Shown: positions 17,867 through 26,380 of the stretch, piece by piece
Position numbering within the stretch: the stretch's first letter is position 1
How the letters are laid out: each line of letters starts with the position of its first letter
NCBI GenBank assembly: GCA_028289345.1
Contig: JANQQL010000025.1
Span: forward strand, 1-64,000
Reading direction: 5' to 3'
DNA from: Planctomycetota bacterium
GTDB lineage: Bacteria > Planctomycetota > B15-G4 > SIAN01
DNA: 64,000 bases
Position numbers and translations under genes: made by a program
The notes under the pieces: generated by a model
Databases searched by the model: none
Seen by the model: only the letters and a program-made list of their open reading frames with translations
Told to the model about the DNA's origin: nothing

Positions 17867-19057
17867 TTACCACTCCTCTGCAGTTGCCACCGAGCGTCGG
17901 ATTTCCGCGATGAGTCGCGCTCCTTGCGCTCCATTCGTGAACACGACCAACCCGTTCCTCGTTCCGAGGTGCCCTTCCATCCACGCCTTGTAGCTTTCGT
18001 TCGAACCCCCATGCTGGAATCGAGGATTGTCCGAGCCGAGTCCGTCGTCGAGTTCTGGGCCGAGGCCGTACTCACTGGGCGCGACACGAGTCATCATGTC
18101 TTTGGCGAGGGACTGACTGAGGAAAGCCTCCTGTTCGCCGTGGAAGGAGTCGATCAAAGCGATGACGAGCAGCGCAAAATCGCTCGGAGTTGTCCACAGT
18201 CCGGAGGCCGCGGCCTCGGGCATTGCTTCGTAGCCGCGGGGGAGTGCTCGCGGCTGCCCCTCGCTGTCGTGGGCTTTGGCGATGTTTCCATGAGATTCCG
18301 GCAAGGGGTTTTCGTACGAGCTGCGATTCATGCCCAAGGGAACAAACACCAGCTCTTTCGCGGCTTTGTCGAACCCGACGCCCATGACTTCTTCGACGAT
18401 GAGCTGTTCGACGGTTGTGCCGCCACCCGAGTAGCGAAACCGGGTTCCAGGAACATAATCAACGAGGACCGGGTCGTTCTTGGCGGGACCCTCGCTGTCG
18501 AGGATCTCGAGAGTGGTCGGGAGTCTCTCTCCTGGTTGGAAGTCTTGAAAGCCATGCACGGTCAAACCAGCCGTGTGCGACATGATCCGCCGGAGGGTGA
18601 CCGGCGCGTCTTGCGTATAGTCATTGTCTGGAACTTTCCAGTCTTCCAAAAACTCGTTCACGTCCTGATCGAGTTCGAGATCGCCATCATCCACGAGTCG
18701 CAGCGTCGCCGCGGCAGCGCCGACCTTGCTGACGGAGCCCACCGAAAACACGGTTTGCGTGTCGATGGATCCCTTGCTCCCTTTCTGTCGAACGCCATAC
18801 CCCTTGGCCCAAGCGAGCCGACCATCTCGGATGACGGCGACGCTGACACCCGGCACCTGGTGGTAGGCCATTCGGTCCTCGAGTTTCCAGCGCGCGTTCT
18901 CGTCCGTTGTGCCAGTGGGACCGCGAAGACCGGTCTCGAACTCACGGATTCGCTTCTGGTTCGGTAGGTCCTCGACCACCTGGCTCGGCGAGGAAGGCAC
19001 AAGAACGGCAAGCAAGGAGACGATGACGCCTGACCAAACCGCGACGCTCATTCTCAT
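17867..19057 (-). CDS. Serine hydrolase, class C beta-lactamase/penicillin-binding fold
   Basis: The product has 396 residues with a signal peptide (MRMSVAVWSGVIVSLLAVLV). The beta-lactamase-related motifs are FSVGSVSKVG (SxxK nucleophile), RFRYSGGGTTVEQL (Tyr of the YxN-type motif) and FQHGGSNES (HGG, the KTG equivalent). VPGVSVAVIRDGRLAWAKGYG is the typical opening. Family members are esterases, D-aminopeptidases or peptidoglycan hydrolases, so calling it a lactamase would go too far. AAAGGA precedes the ATG at 19057. The frame stays open upstream to 19255, through a piece of an ABC-transporter gene. Confidence 0.92.
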   Translation of the reverse strand: MRMSVAVWSGVIVSLLAVLVPSSPSQVVEDLPNQKRIREFETGLRGPTGTTDENARWKLEDRMAYHQVPGVSVAVIRDGRLAWAKGYGVRQKGSKGSIDTQTVFSVGSVSKVGAAAATLRLVDDGDLELDQDVNEFLEDWKVPDNDYTQDAPVTLRRIMSHTAGLTVHGFQDFQPGERLPTTLEILDSEGPAKNDPVLVDYVPGTRFRYSGGGTTVEQLIVEEVMGVGFDKAAKELVFVPLGMNRSSYENPLPESHGNIAKAHDSEGQPRALPRGYEAMPEAAASGLWTTPSDFALLVIALIDSFHGEQEAFLSQSLAKDMMTRVAPSEYGLGPELDDGLGSDNPRFQHGGSNESYKAWMEGHLGTRNGLVVFTNGAQGARLIAEIRRSVATAEEW

Positions 19058-19153
19058 GGGAGTCCTTTCTGGTGAATCCGTGGGTTGCCCTACGGACAAT
19101 ACTCCGGTCGAGGTTGTGGGAAGTGACTCGATTTGCGCGGAGTGGGTTCCCAG

Positions 19154-19255
19154 GGCGCCACGCAACGCGTGGACGTCGACTTCACCCATATGGTAGGTCT
19201 TGGTCGCACCTGTCATTCGAAACACACGGGTATCGTCGGGTGCGAGTGTTGTCAT
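19154..19255 (-). pseudogene. N-terminal remnant of a MacB/LolD-type ABC transporter ATPase
   Basis: The minus strand encodes MTTLAPDDTRVFRMTG followed by ATKTYHMGEVDVHALRGAL. The second part is the start of MacB/LolD-like ATPases (V/A-TKTYxMGEVxVHALRGV). The sequence then leaves the family before the Walker A motif: nothing resembling GPSGSGKST follows. The fragment is in the same open frame as the serine hydrolase 100 bases downstream. It looks like a leftover first exon-sized piece after a deletion that removed the rest of the transporter. It may now serve only as leader or promoter DNA. Confidence 0.7.
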
Positions 19256-19290
19256 TCGACCGCTCGTCGGCTCTCACGGCGTGCTTCTGA

Positions 19291-20217
19291 CTAGGTTCCC
19301 ATTCGGTTGAGGACTGCCTGCAGGAATGTCAAGGTGCCGCCCTTCTCCTTGACCGTGAGGACCGGAACACTCGCCTGGTTGATGAGGCGTTCCGCGACGC
19401 TGCCGAGGAGTGCCGCGGCGGCGTTGGTGCGCCCGCGGCCTCCAATCACCAGCAGGTCAGCCCCTCGTTCCTCCGCCACCTTGACGATGGCTGCAGCGGG
19501 CTTACTGGCCAGCTCGAAGACCGGCTCGACATCCATCCCCATCAGATCGATGGACCCGACGAAGTCCTCATAGGCCTTCTGGGCATTGGCGAGCATCAGA
19601 GACCCGAACTCCTCATAGGTCTTGCCCAGCTTGTGGTAGCCGGTCGGAATGTCGTAGATATGAACGCCGCAGATCGATGGTTTCTCCTTCATGCCTGCGG
19701 CGATCGTCAGCGCGGCCTTCATGGCCTCCTTGGAGTGCTGAGAGAAGTCAATCGGCACGAGGATTTTCGTGATGCTCGGCGACGTTTGCTCGGGAACGAT
19801 CAACACGGAGCAGGGAGCTTTGCGCGCGATTCGTTCGGGGAGTGTGCCTGCACTGCGACCCCGACCGCGAGATCCGATCACGACCAGGTCGATGCTTTGT
19901 TCACACGTGTGATGGAGTAGTTGGACCAGAGGGTTGCCTTCCAGAACGTCCACGTCGCAGTCCACCTCGGATCGCTCGTTGTGGAACTTCGCGACCTTGT
20001 CCTGGAGCTCGGTGAAACACACCTCCGTGGGGGTCAGCAACTGGGCTCCCAGCTTCTCGGCCATGGCGCTCGTGGGCAGTTCCAGGGACTTCATCACGTG
20101 CACGAAAGACGCTTTCTTCGCCGGGAGCAACCGACCGAACAGGGAGGCATAGCGAACGAGCCCATCGTCTTCCTCGTTCAGCGCGACGCAGATCAGAAGC
20201 CGTTCGTATTCAAACAC
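19291..20217 (-). CDS. Tandem universal stress protein (two UspA domains)
   Basis: The product has 308 residues from a GTG start, with AGGAAGG about ten bases upstream. The first UspA domain (about 1-140) ends with the ATP-binding-type signature DLVVIGSRGRGRSAGTLPER then IARKAPCSVLIVPE. The second (about 148-300) starts KILVPIDFSQHSKEAM and ends with DLLVIGGRGRTNAAAALLGS and LINQASVPVLTVKEK. Both G-2x-G-9x-G(S/T)-like loops are retained, so nucleotide binding is likely. Such proteins modulate stress responses in the cytosol. It diverges from an AI-2E family transporter gene. Confidence 0.93.
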   Translation of the reverse strand: MFEYERLLICVALNEEDDGLVRYASLFGRLLPAKKASFVHVMKSLELPTSAMAEKLGAQLLTPTEVCFTELQDKVAKFHNERSEVDCDVDVLEGNPLVQLLHHTCEQSIDLVVIGSRGRGRSAGTLPERIARKAPCSVLIVPEQTSPSITKILVPIDFSQHSKEAMKAALTIAAGMKEKPSICGVHIYDIPTGYHKLGKTYEEFGSLMLANAQKAYEDFVGSIDLMGMDVEPVFELASKPAAAIVKVAEERGADLLVIGGRGRTNAAAALLGSVAERLINQASVPVLTVKEKGGTLTFLQAVLNRMGT

Positions 20218-20555
20218 CGTCCAAGACCTTCCTTCCTCACGCCACCGCTTTGGAGTCCGAGAATCCATCCGGTGATCGTGCCAAGCCGGGTGCCGCCGTC
20301 GAGGCAGCTCGGAAGAGCCAAGATTCTCGACAGCCGAACGCACCCTCGGGGAACAGGACAAAAACCATGCCGGGTGTCACTGGACCGCAACGTCCCGGGA
20401 GCGAACTGCGCCGATGGGCGAAACCCGTCTCTTCCTTTCGGGAAACCTTTCCCACTCTGGTGGGGTTTGTGGGAGGCGCAGCACTGGGGGCTCGTCTGTC
20501 ACTCGGCATCCTCAGAGCCACTCGACCCGCGATCGACCCTGGTACGCTGCGGTTC
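20218..20555 (+). other. Divergent intergenic region between the Usp and AI-2E genes
   Basis: About 340 bases separate the GTG at 20217 (minus) from the ATG at 20556 (plus). The plus frame stays open from 20250, but its translation lacks hydrophobic or conserved sequence before MASTVRLHTICL. It is taken as non-coding and must hold both promoters. Confidence 0.4.
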
Positions 20556-21629
20556 ATGGCGTCTACCGTTCGACTTCACACGATTTGTTTGGTCATCATC
20601 GCGACCGTCTTGGTCGGATGGGTGTTGCACGTGGGAGCGGCGATCCTGCAGCCCCTGGTGATTGCGGCCCTCCTCGCAAACGTCTTGCAGCCGCTGGTCC
20701 GTCTCTTGGCGAAACTCCGGGTGCCGGCACCCGTGACGATCGTGATCCTCTCCGTGCTGTTGTTCTGGTCCTTCTTTCGCATTGGCTCACTGTTGCAGGA
20801 CAACATCAGCGTTCTCCTCGGGGAAGTGCCGGTGCCCGCGGAAGAAGAAGGCGGAGTGGTCACGTCGTGGAATCGGGTCGTCACGGGTCTGACAGACGTG
20901 ATCGACCGCCAACGCTTGCTTTCCGAGGAGGCCAAGCGCGCACTGCACCGAGGCGTTCGAGAATTCGACGTGCAAGCCGCCGTCGCCGGCTTGATCGGGA
21001 CCGGCATCACGTTCACGCGGAGCTTGGTGGTCGTACTCATCTACATGATCTTCTTGTTCGCCGAGAAGTCCGTGTTCCAAGAGAAGGTGAAATACATCGC
21101 CGGCAGTCGGGGTGCGACGGCAATGGAGACCGTGGGGCAAATCTCACAGAACGTCCAGCGGTACCTGTCCGTCAAAACTCTGGTATCGCTTGCCACGGGC
21201 GTTGTCTGCTACTGGTTGTTGGTTGCGACTCGCGTTCCTTTTGCACTGCTCTTCGCACTTCTTACTTTCGCGCTGAACTACGTCCCGACCTTTGGCTCGA
21301 TCATTGCCGGTTTGTTGGCGACACTCACCGCTCTGGCGGTTCACGAGTCCTATGTGCCGGCCGCGTTTGTTGCCTCTGGTTACGCGGGGGTGAACGTGGT
21401 GTTCGGCACCTTTCTCGAACCGCGGATTCTGAGCCGCGAGCTGAACCTCTCGCCGCTCGTCATCATCATCTCGGTGGTGGTCTGGGCTCAGCTGTGGGGC
21501 GCGCCCGGCGCGTTTCTCGCGGTCCCGCTGACCTCGGCGCTTCAAATTGTTCTCGCTTCCGGACGAGGTCGCCCGGTCGCGGTGATCCTCTCCGGTCGCC
21601 TCCCTCGTGAAGACACCAGCGCCGCGTGA
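20556..21629 (+). CDS. AI-2E family transporter (TqsA/PerM-like permease)
   Basis: The product has 357 residues, the normal family length. There are about seven to eight membrane helices: two N-terminal pairs (LHTICLVIIATVLVGWVLHV; APVTIVILSVLLFWSF), a soluble loop (about 75-150), then FTRSLVVVLIYMIFLFAEKS. The C-terminal signature region contains VATRVPFALLFALLTFALNYVP followed by TFGSIIAGLLA and ends LGAPGAFLAVPLTSALQ-like (here WGAPGAFLAVPLTSALQI). Family members export autoinducer-2, or act as Na+/H+ or uncharacterised transporters. The substrate here is unknown. The start is weakly supported, and an upstream ATG at 20367 is possible. Confidence 0.9.
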   Translation: MASTVRLHTICLVIIATVLVGWVLHVGAAILQPLVIAALLANVLQPLVRLLAKLRVPAPVTIVILSVLLFWSFFRIGSLLQDNISVLLGEVPVPAEEEGGVVTSWNRVVTGLTDVIDRQRLLSEEAKRALHRGVREFDVQAAVAGLIGTGITFTRSLVVVLIYMIFLFAEKSVFQEKVKYIAGSRGATAMETVGQISQNVQRYLSVKTLVSLATGVVCYWLLVATRVPFALLFALLTFALNYVPTFGSIIAGLLATLTALAVHESYVPAAFVASGYAGVNVVFGTFLEPRILSRELNLSPLVIIISVVVWAQLWGAPGAFLAVPLTSALQIVLASGRGRPVAVILSGRLPREDTSAA

Positions 21630-21742
21630 GCGTCGCTGCTTCCGGAGAGGGGATCAAACGGACTTGGCGGACGGGCCGCTTTTGCAGCGCTCAGAGAGGT
21701 GCCACATCCGGGGAGAATTCGCTCGTCAAACCGTTTGCCGGC

Positions 21743-22708
21743 TCACCGCGCGGACTCGGCCCGCGTCTTCAGCTCCTTCAAAGTTCGTGTGGCGCGACGG
21801 AGGGAGGCTTGATGAGCCGGAGAGCAGTGCACGGTCGCCCGAAGGTCCGTAAGAACCGCTTCGTAGAGAGAGGCGTCCTGGAGTTCTTCTGCGTAGGGAA
21901 GGATCGCGAAGTAGAACGCCACCCGGGGCTCTCTGGCGCGTGGGACCTTTCCTTCTCGATAGCAGCCCGCGAAATCCTGGGCCACTTTTCTGCGCTCTTG
22001 CGGCGACCCATGGGAGCGCACTCTTTCGAAAACCTCTCGATCAAACAGCAAGGCCTGCAGAGTCGGTCGTTTGTCCTCGGGGATCGGGCCGAGGACGGAG
22101 ATCCTTCGCCGCGCTTCGTCAAGGGGGACGCTTCCCAGTTCGAGCTCCACAAGAAGCAGGTCGATGGCGGCCTCTGCATCGCCAGCCTCGACGCGAGGAC
22201 GAAGAGCGAGAAGTCTTGTGGCGGCACGCCCACTCGCTTGGAAATCCGCCAGCGTGTGAGCTCCGCGATGGACGGTGACAAGGTTGCCTCTTGCATTCAG
22301 GAATGCCAGGTGCGGGAAGGTCGCGCCCCCTTTCTCCAGTAACAGTCGCGGGTACTTGGTGTCCGGAAGGCCGGAGGTGATATGGCAGAACAGGACGAAC
22401 TCGTCGGCGAGATCATGCACAGTGATTCCTGACCCCGACGCAGCCTTGGTGGTGGAGAACGGACCGCTCTCCAATTCCGAGCAGGGAGTTCAGGGAGCGT
22501 AGGAAGCGGTGAAGTACCCAAAAATGAGCTTGCCCGTTTCTCGCGCTCGGGAACGAGCCTCGTCGTAGTCGGTCGTCCAGGGGCCAAGGTGCAACCATTC
22601 CTCGGCCAACTTGTTGTCGTAGCGTTGACGGAGCTCTTGAGCGATCAGCGGCGTCTCGACAATCGTCAGGCTCATCATGAGGCCGACGAGGAGCATTGTT
22701 CGATTCAT
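21743..22708 (-). CDS. Predicted selenoprotein: exported thioredoxin-fold protein with a UTPC motif
   Basis: The product has 321 residues if the TGA at 22490-22492 is read as selenocysteine 73. The N-terminus is a signal sequence (MNRTMLLVGLMMSLTIVETP). DYDEARSRARETGKLIFGYF, TASYAP, U, TPCSELESG is the strand-loop-helix of a thioredoxin-like domain, and the TGA stands exactly where the first Cys of CxPC belongs. The same frame continues as FVLFCHITSGLPDTKYPRLL and GGATFPHLAFLNARGNLV, with the cis-Pro region intact. A helical C-terminal half follows. Codon use and quality are equal on both sides of the TGA. A hairpin with a GGUCC loop follows it. The gene starts 18 bases after a galactose-oxidase-like gene. 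Confidence 0.85.
22454..22472 (-). promoter_or_regulatory. Putative bacterial SECIS hairpin in the thioredoxin-fold selenoprotein gene
   Basis: On the mRNA, GGAGAGC (22472-22466) pairs with GUUCUCC (22460-22454), with one G-U pair, around the loop GGUCC. The loop begins 24 nucleotides after the UGA. This fits the bacterial SECIS rule of a stem-loop with guanines at the first loop positions 16-37 nucleotides downstream. Confidence 0.75.
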
Positions 22709-22726
22709 CACGATTCCGTTCCCGGC

Positions 22727-24714
22727 CTAGTGGAGGTGAACCCATCGAGCGCGTTCGCAAGGGATGCCATCGTCGGTGACCAAGAACAGCATGTAGTAGC
22801 CCTCCGGCGCTTCTTTTGAGTTCGCCGGCGCGCGAAACCGGACAAGGGTCTTCTGGGGAACCGTGAATGTGATTCCCACTCCGGTGATGGGAAGTCGGAC
22901 GTAGCGCATGTCGTAGTCGAAATGATGGGTGATCGAGCCAGGCCTCATCAACACAACTCGATCGGGGCTCACACCCGCGATCGTGGGATAGCGAATGGAA
23001 GATTGTTGCCCGTAGCGCAGATCCAACTCGACGTTCAGCTGGCTCAATTCGGGCCGAACCGGATCGTATTGGGAATCGAGGTAGGGCGGGCTGTAGACCT
23101 GGTAGTCCCAGGTTCGGTAGTTGCTTCCCGCGGACAGGACCTTGCCATCGGGAAGTAGCAATGCGGTGGAGTGGTAGCCTCGCTCCGAGTCCATTTCCGC
23201 GACCGCCTCCCAACTCCCAGGGTTGAGGCAATCCGTCACGGACCCCACGAACCGTTCGGGGATTGTTCGATAGGCGGCTCCGTCCTTCGCATCCCAACCA
23301 GAGCCATTGACTTCGTCATGCCCACCAATCACGAGGAGCGAGGCATCGGGAGAATCACCGTGTTGTGACACACGCGTTTCTCGATCATGTCCAACATCGA
23401 CGAGCACGACTGCCAGGTATTCGGAGTCATTGGATCGAGATCGATCCACTCCACGGACTCGGTTGCCGGATTCTTTGTCGACGAGTTGTCGGGATCACCA
23501 CAGGCATCACCGTGGGCGACACCGCCAAGCACCATCACCACGTCTTCTTCCTCCGGCACGAGGATCGATGACCCGTAGAGGCGATACGTGCTGCTCGTCG
23601 CGGGATAGCTCCAAGTCACGGTGTCACCGGGGCTGGCGATATTCAGCAGCGCGGAATGTTCGCTGAACCCGGACATGAAAAAGTCTCCCGTGGAAAGGAG
23701 ATGCATCCGAGGGTAGTAGTCGAACCGAAGGCCCGTCGGAGATCCCGACCCGTTCGGACCAGGAAACACCGGAAGATTCGGCGACCCGTTGCAAGTTTCT
23801 GAGTTCGTCACCCAGTTCCCGGAATCCATTGGGTCGCTGGTGCAGAGTTTGTCTGAGCCTGGATTCCAGATCTCAAAAGAATTCTCTGGGTACAAGCAGT
23901 AAGGATCCTCTCCACACATGCGATTCAACTCATCAACACCACCGGAAACGAGAATCCGGTTGTCGTGGGAGAGATTCACCGACGGGTACCAACGATCGAG
24001 GTGCATGTAGCATTCCTGCTTCCAGCCGTTGTTGTCAAAGACGCCGCCAGACGGGTTCGGGTCGAAGTCTCTTGGGTCGAACGTGTAGGCGAATGTGACA
24101 CCTCGAAAGTCACTCTGGAACGGATACTGCGAAGTTCCCCCTGCGACGAACAGCCGTCCATCGTGAGTCCAGGTATGCCCGGAACAGAAGAGATCTGCGG
24201 CAATCGGATCCACTCCGTCAGCAAACTCATCCATCTTGAGCTTGAAGTTATGGAAGTCGCTGGGAGCCGGGTTCGACGGGTTGTCGATCACTGACCAGAA
24301 CGTGTACCAATGAGGATCGGTCCAGCAAGGGGGCGAGATGGGCGATGGAGGGTTGTAGAGCCACAGGCTGGTTCCGGCAAAGGCAAACACCGAGCCACGA
24401 TGCTCTCCTACGGGAATGAGTGCCAAGTGGAGCGAGTTGAATCGACCTTGGTGAGAGAGCTGGACGTTTTGATCACAGCAGTCCATCACCGTCGGAACAT
24501 TGTGGGTGTAGGTGTTGCCTCCCATTCCAACGAGATTTCGGGTTCCTTGAAAGAAAGGTTCCCAATCGCTGGTGGTGGGGTCCGGGCAAGTGGGCGTGCA
24601 CGGAGGGGTGGCACAGGTTGCATGATCGAACGGTGTTCCCCAGGAACCAAGGCCAGAGACCTGAGTGACCTGTTGCGGAAGCGCGGACAGAATTCCGACG
24701 AGGAAAACATTCAT
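22727..24714 (-). pseudogene. Galactose-oxidase-like (kelch/DUF1929) secreted protein, frameshifted
   Basis: The gene encodes a signal peptide (MNVFLVGILSALPQQ) and a kelch-type propeller with DLFCSGHTWTHDGRLFVAGG, RILVSGGVDELNRMCGE and VMVLGGVAHGD. A C-terminal DUF1929 domain reads YSPPYLDSQYDPVRPEL, RVVLMRPGSITHHFDYDMRY and TLVRFRAPANSKEAPEGYYM. Near 23350 the frame breaks: VCHNTVILP runs out of frame, and the adjacent frame resumes as DASLLVIGGHDEVNGSG. Insertion of one G in CTCCCGATGCC would restore it. The break is either a recent mutation or an assembly error. Intact homologues oxidise primary alcohols with a Cys-Tyr copper site. That site was not verified here. Confidence 0.82.
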
Positions 24715-25060
24715 AGTCGCTCCTCTCTCATGCAATGAACCAGCGCATGCGAGCGAAGGGAATGTTCCCCGCGCAATGCGCAGGTGAATCCTTGAATCCT
24801 CGAACCGAACTGTAGCTCACCCGCATACGGAAGTCCTGTGTTTCACAGCGATCGTTATCGTTGACTGTTCGGTTGCCTCAATCTCACCTTCAAAGGCCTC
24901 CAGGATTCCCTAATGCGCCGAAATGTTTCTGGGATGGATGAGCGCGTTTGCAGCGCCGACGTCTGGCCCGCGATTTGTTGGTGTCGGGAGTCACGTCGGC
25001 CCCAGTGAACCGTTTCAAGGGCTGTGCCGTACGGGCTCTTGTTGGAGAGATCGTATTTCC
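24715..25060 (+). other. Divergent intergenic region
   Basis: About 346 bases lie between the start of the galactose-oxidase-like gene (minus) and that of the second selenoprotein gene (plus). The plus frame is open from 24923 but reads as non-conserved, tryptophan/glycine-rich sequence before the ATG at 25061. No RNA gene or repeat was seen. It probably holds both promoters. Confidence 0.4.
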
Positions 25061-26188
25061 ATGACAGGAGTTCCGACCGTGAGAAGATTCGTCGGAGTTG
25101 CGGTGTCCTTCTTTGGAATCTCCTTCTCCCTTGTCGGACAAGAGCAGGGGCTCGAACAGATTCGATCGGACTACCACGAGTACTTGTATTCCTCGTACGA
25201 ACAGGGGGGCATGCCGGAAGCGGATCGATTGGTGGATTACATCGTCGCTGCCTTTGAGTTCGCAGACTCCTCCGAGGTCGCCGAGCAATCCGTGGCAGCT
25301 CTTCATTTGGTCATGGGGATTTCCTCGATGCACATCCTGACCAAGGAGGAAGACACCCTGGTTCCTGAATGGAAGGACGCGGTCGATCGTCTGACCCTTG
25401 AGTATGTGAACGAGCCAAGCCTTGCCATGGTCATCCATGGCATTGACTTCGTTCCGCCAGCTCTCGAAGCGGCGAGGGATCGATTCCTGGAGGTGGTCAC
25501 GGCGGAAACGAAAAACTCGGTCGTTCGCGCGGCCCTGTGTCTGGAGCATGCGAAGCGAATCATGCGCAAGGACATGACCGGTGGGTGTGACGAGGAAGAG
25601 GAGGCGGCGCTCCCGGGTCTTCTCGAGCGGCTTGCATCCGAGTTCGGCAGCAACTCGGCACCTCAGGGACAAGGAGACTTTGCCACCCTCGCGTCACGGA
25701 TGAAGTATGAGTGGGAAAACTTGCGAGTCGGCTGCAAGGCTCCGGATCTCGAAGGAGTGGATGGAGACGGAGTTCCGTTCAAGCTCTCGGATTATGCGGG
25801 CAAGGTGATCTTCCTGGACTTCTGGGCCCACTGGTGAGGGGGATGCGTGGCGATGTTCCCGCACGAGCGGTCGCTCGTGAGCAAACTCAAAGACGCTCCG
25901 TTCGTTCTCCTTGGTGTCAATGGGGACGAGGACCTTGAGTCCCTCAAGCGAATGAACGAAGAGCAAGGCATCACCTGGCGAAGTTTCGTCGACTTCCATG
26001 CAAGCGATCGCACCCCAATCTCCGAGCGCTGGAACGTCAGTGGCTGGCCCACGCTGTACCTGATCGACGCCAACGGCTTCATTCGGCACCGCTGGCTCGG
26101 CAACCCTGGCGACGAAGTGCTCGACGATGCCATAGAACGCCTGATTGCGGAAGCGAAAGAGACGAGTTCCGAAGCAGTCGGCGACTAG
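25061..26188 (+). CDS. Predicted selenoprotein: TlpA/ResA-like thioredoxin with a UGGC motif
   Basis: The product has 375 residues if the TGA at 25835-25837 is selenocysteine 259. A signal sequence (about 1-30) precedes a helical region (35-215). A TlpA/AhpC-TSA-type domain follows: CKAPDLEGVDGDGVPFKLSD, YAGKVIFLDFWAHW, U, GGCVAMFPHERSLV, VLLGVNGDEDLESL, WNVSGWPTLYLIDANGFIRH. The TGA replaces the first Cys of WCxxC. Conserved TlpA features (the GWPT cis-proline and the resolving Cys) lie beyond it in the same frame, so the stop cannot end a functional protein. A GGUC-loop hairpin follows at 25862. It probably reduces periplasmic disulfides or peroxides. GGAGAGA precedes the ATG. Confidence 0.88.
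25862..25879 (+). promoter_or_regulatory. Putative bacterial SECIS hairpin in the TlpA-like selenoprotein gene
   Basis: CACGAGC (25862-25868) and GCTCGTG (25873-25879) are perfectly complementary around the loop GGTC. The loop begins 31 nucleotides after the TGA. The loop sequence and spacing match the bacterial SECIS pattern and the hairpin in the other selenoprotein gene. Confidence 0.75.
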
Positions 26189-26380
26189 GAACGGGTTCCC
26201 TGGGCGATGGACTCGAACTCGATGGCGTGGAAGAAGTCGGCGGTGTCTTCGAGCGGACGGCTGTTCGCGGGGACGGTGAGGTTCACAGCCGGCCACGAGG
26301 CCGAAACAGGTTGGCGAACACGATCACGTCAGGAACGACGCTTCGATGGGGACAAGAGCCTCTCCAAAGACCTGGCTCAT
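26185..26380 (-). pseudogene. Fragments of an unidentified small gene behind the S41 peptidase gene
   Basis: Directly after the peptidase stop, an ATG overlapping it opens MSQVFGEALVPIEASFLT and then stops. The next frame reads VPDVIVFANLF, and a third reads PAVNLTVPANSRPLEDTADF followed by FHAIEFESIAQ and a TAG at 26185-26187. The three pieces abut and all look protein-like, as if one gene of about 65 codons had suffered two frameshifts. No family was recognised. Chance is possible at this length. Confidence 0.3.
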
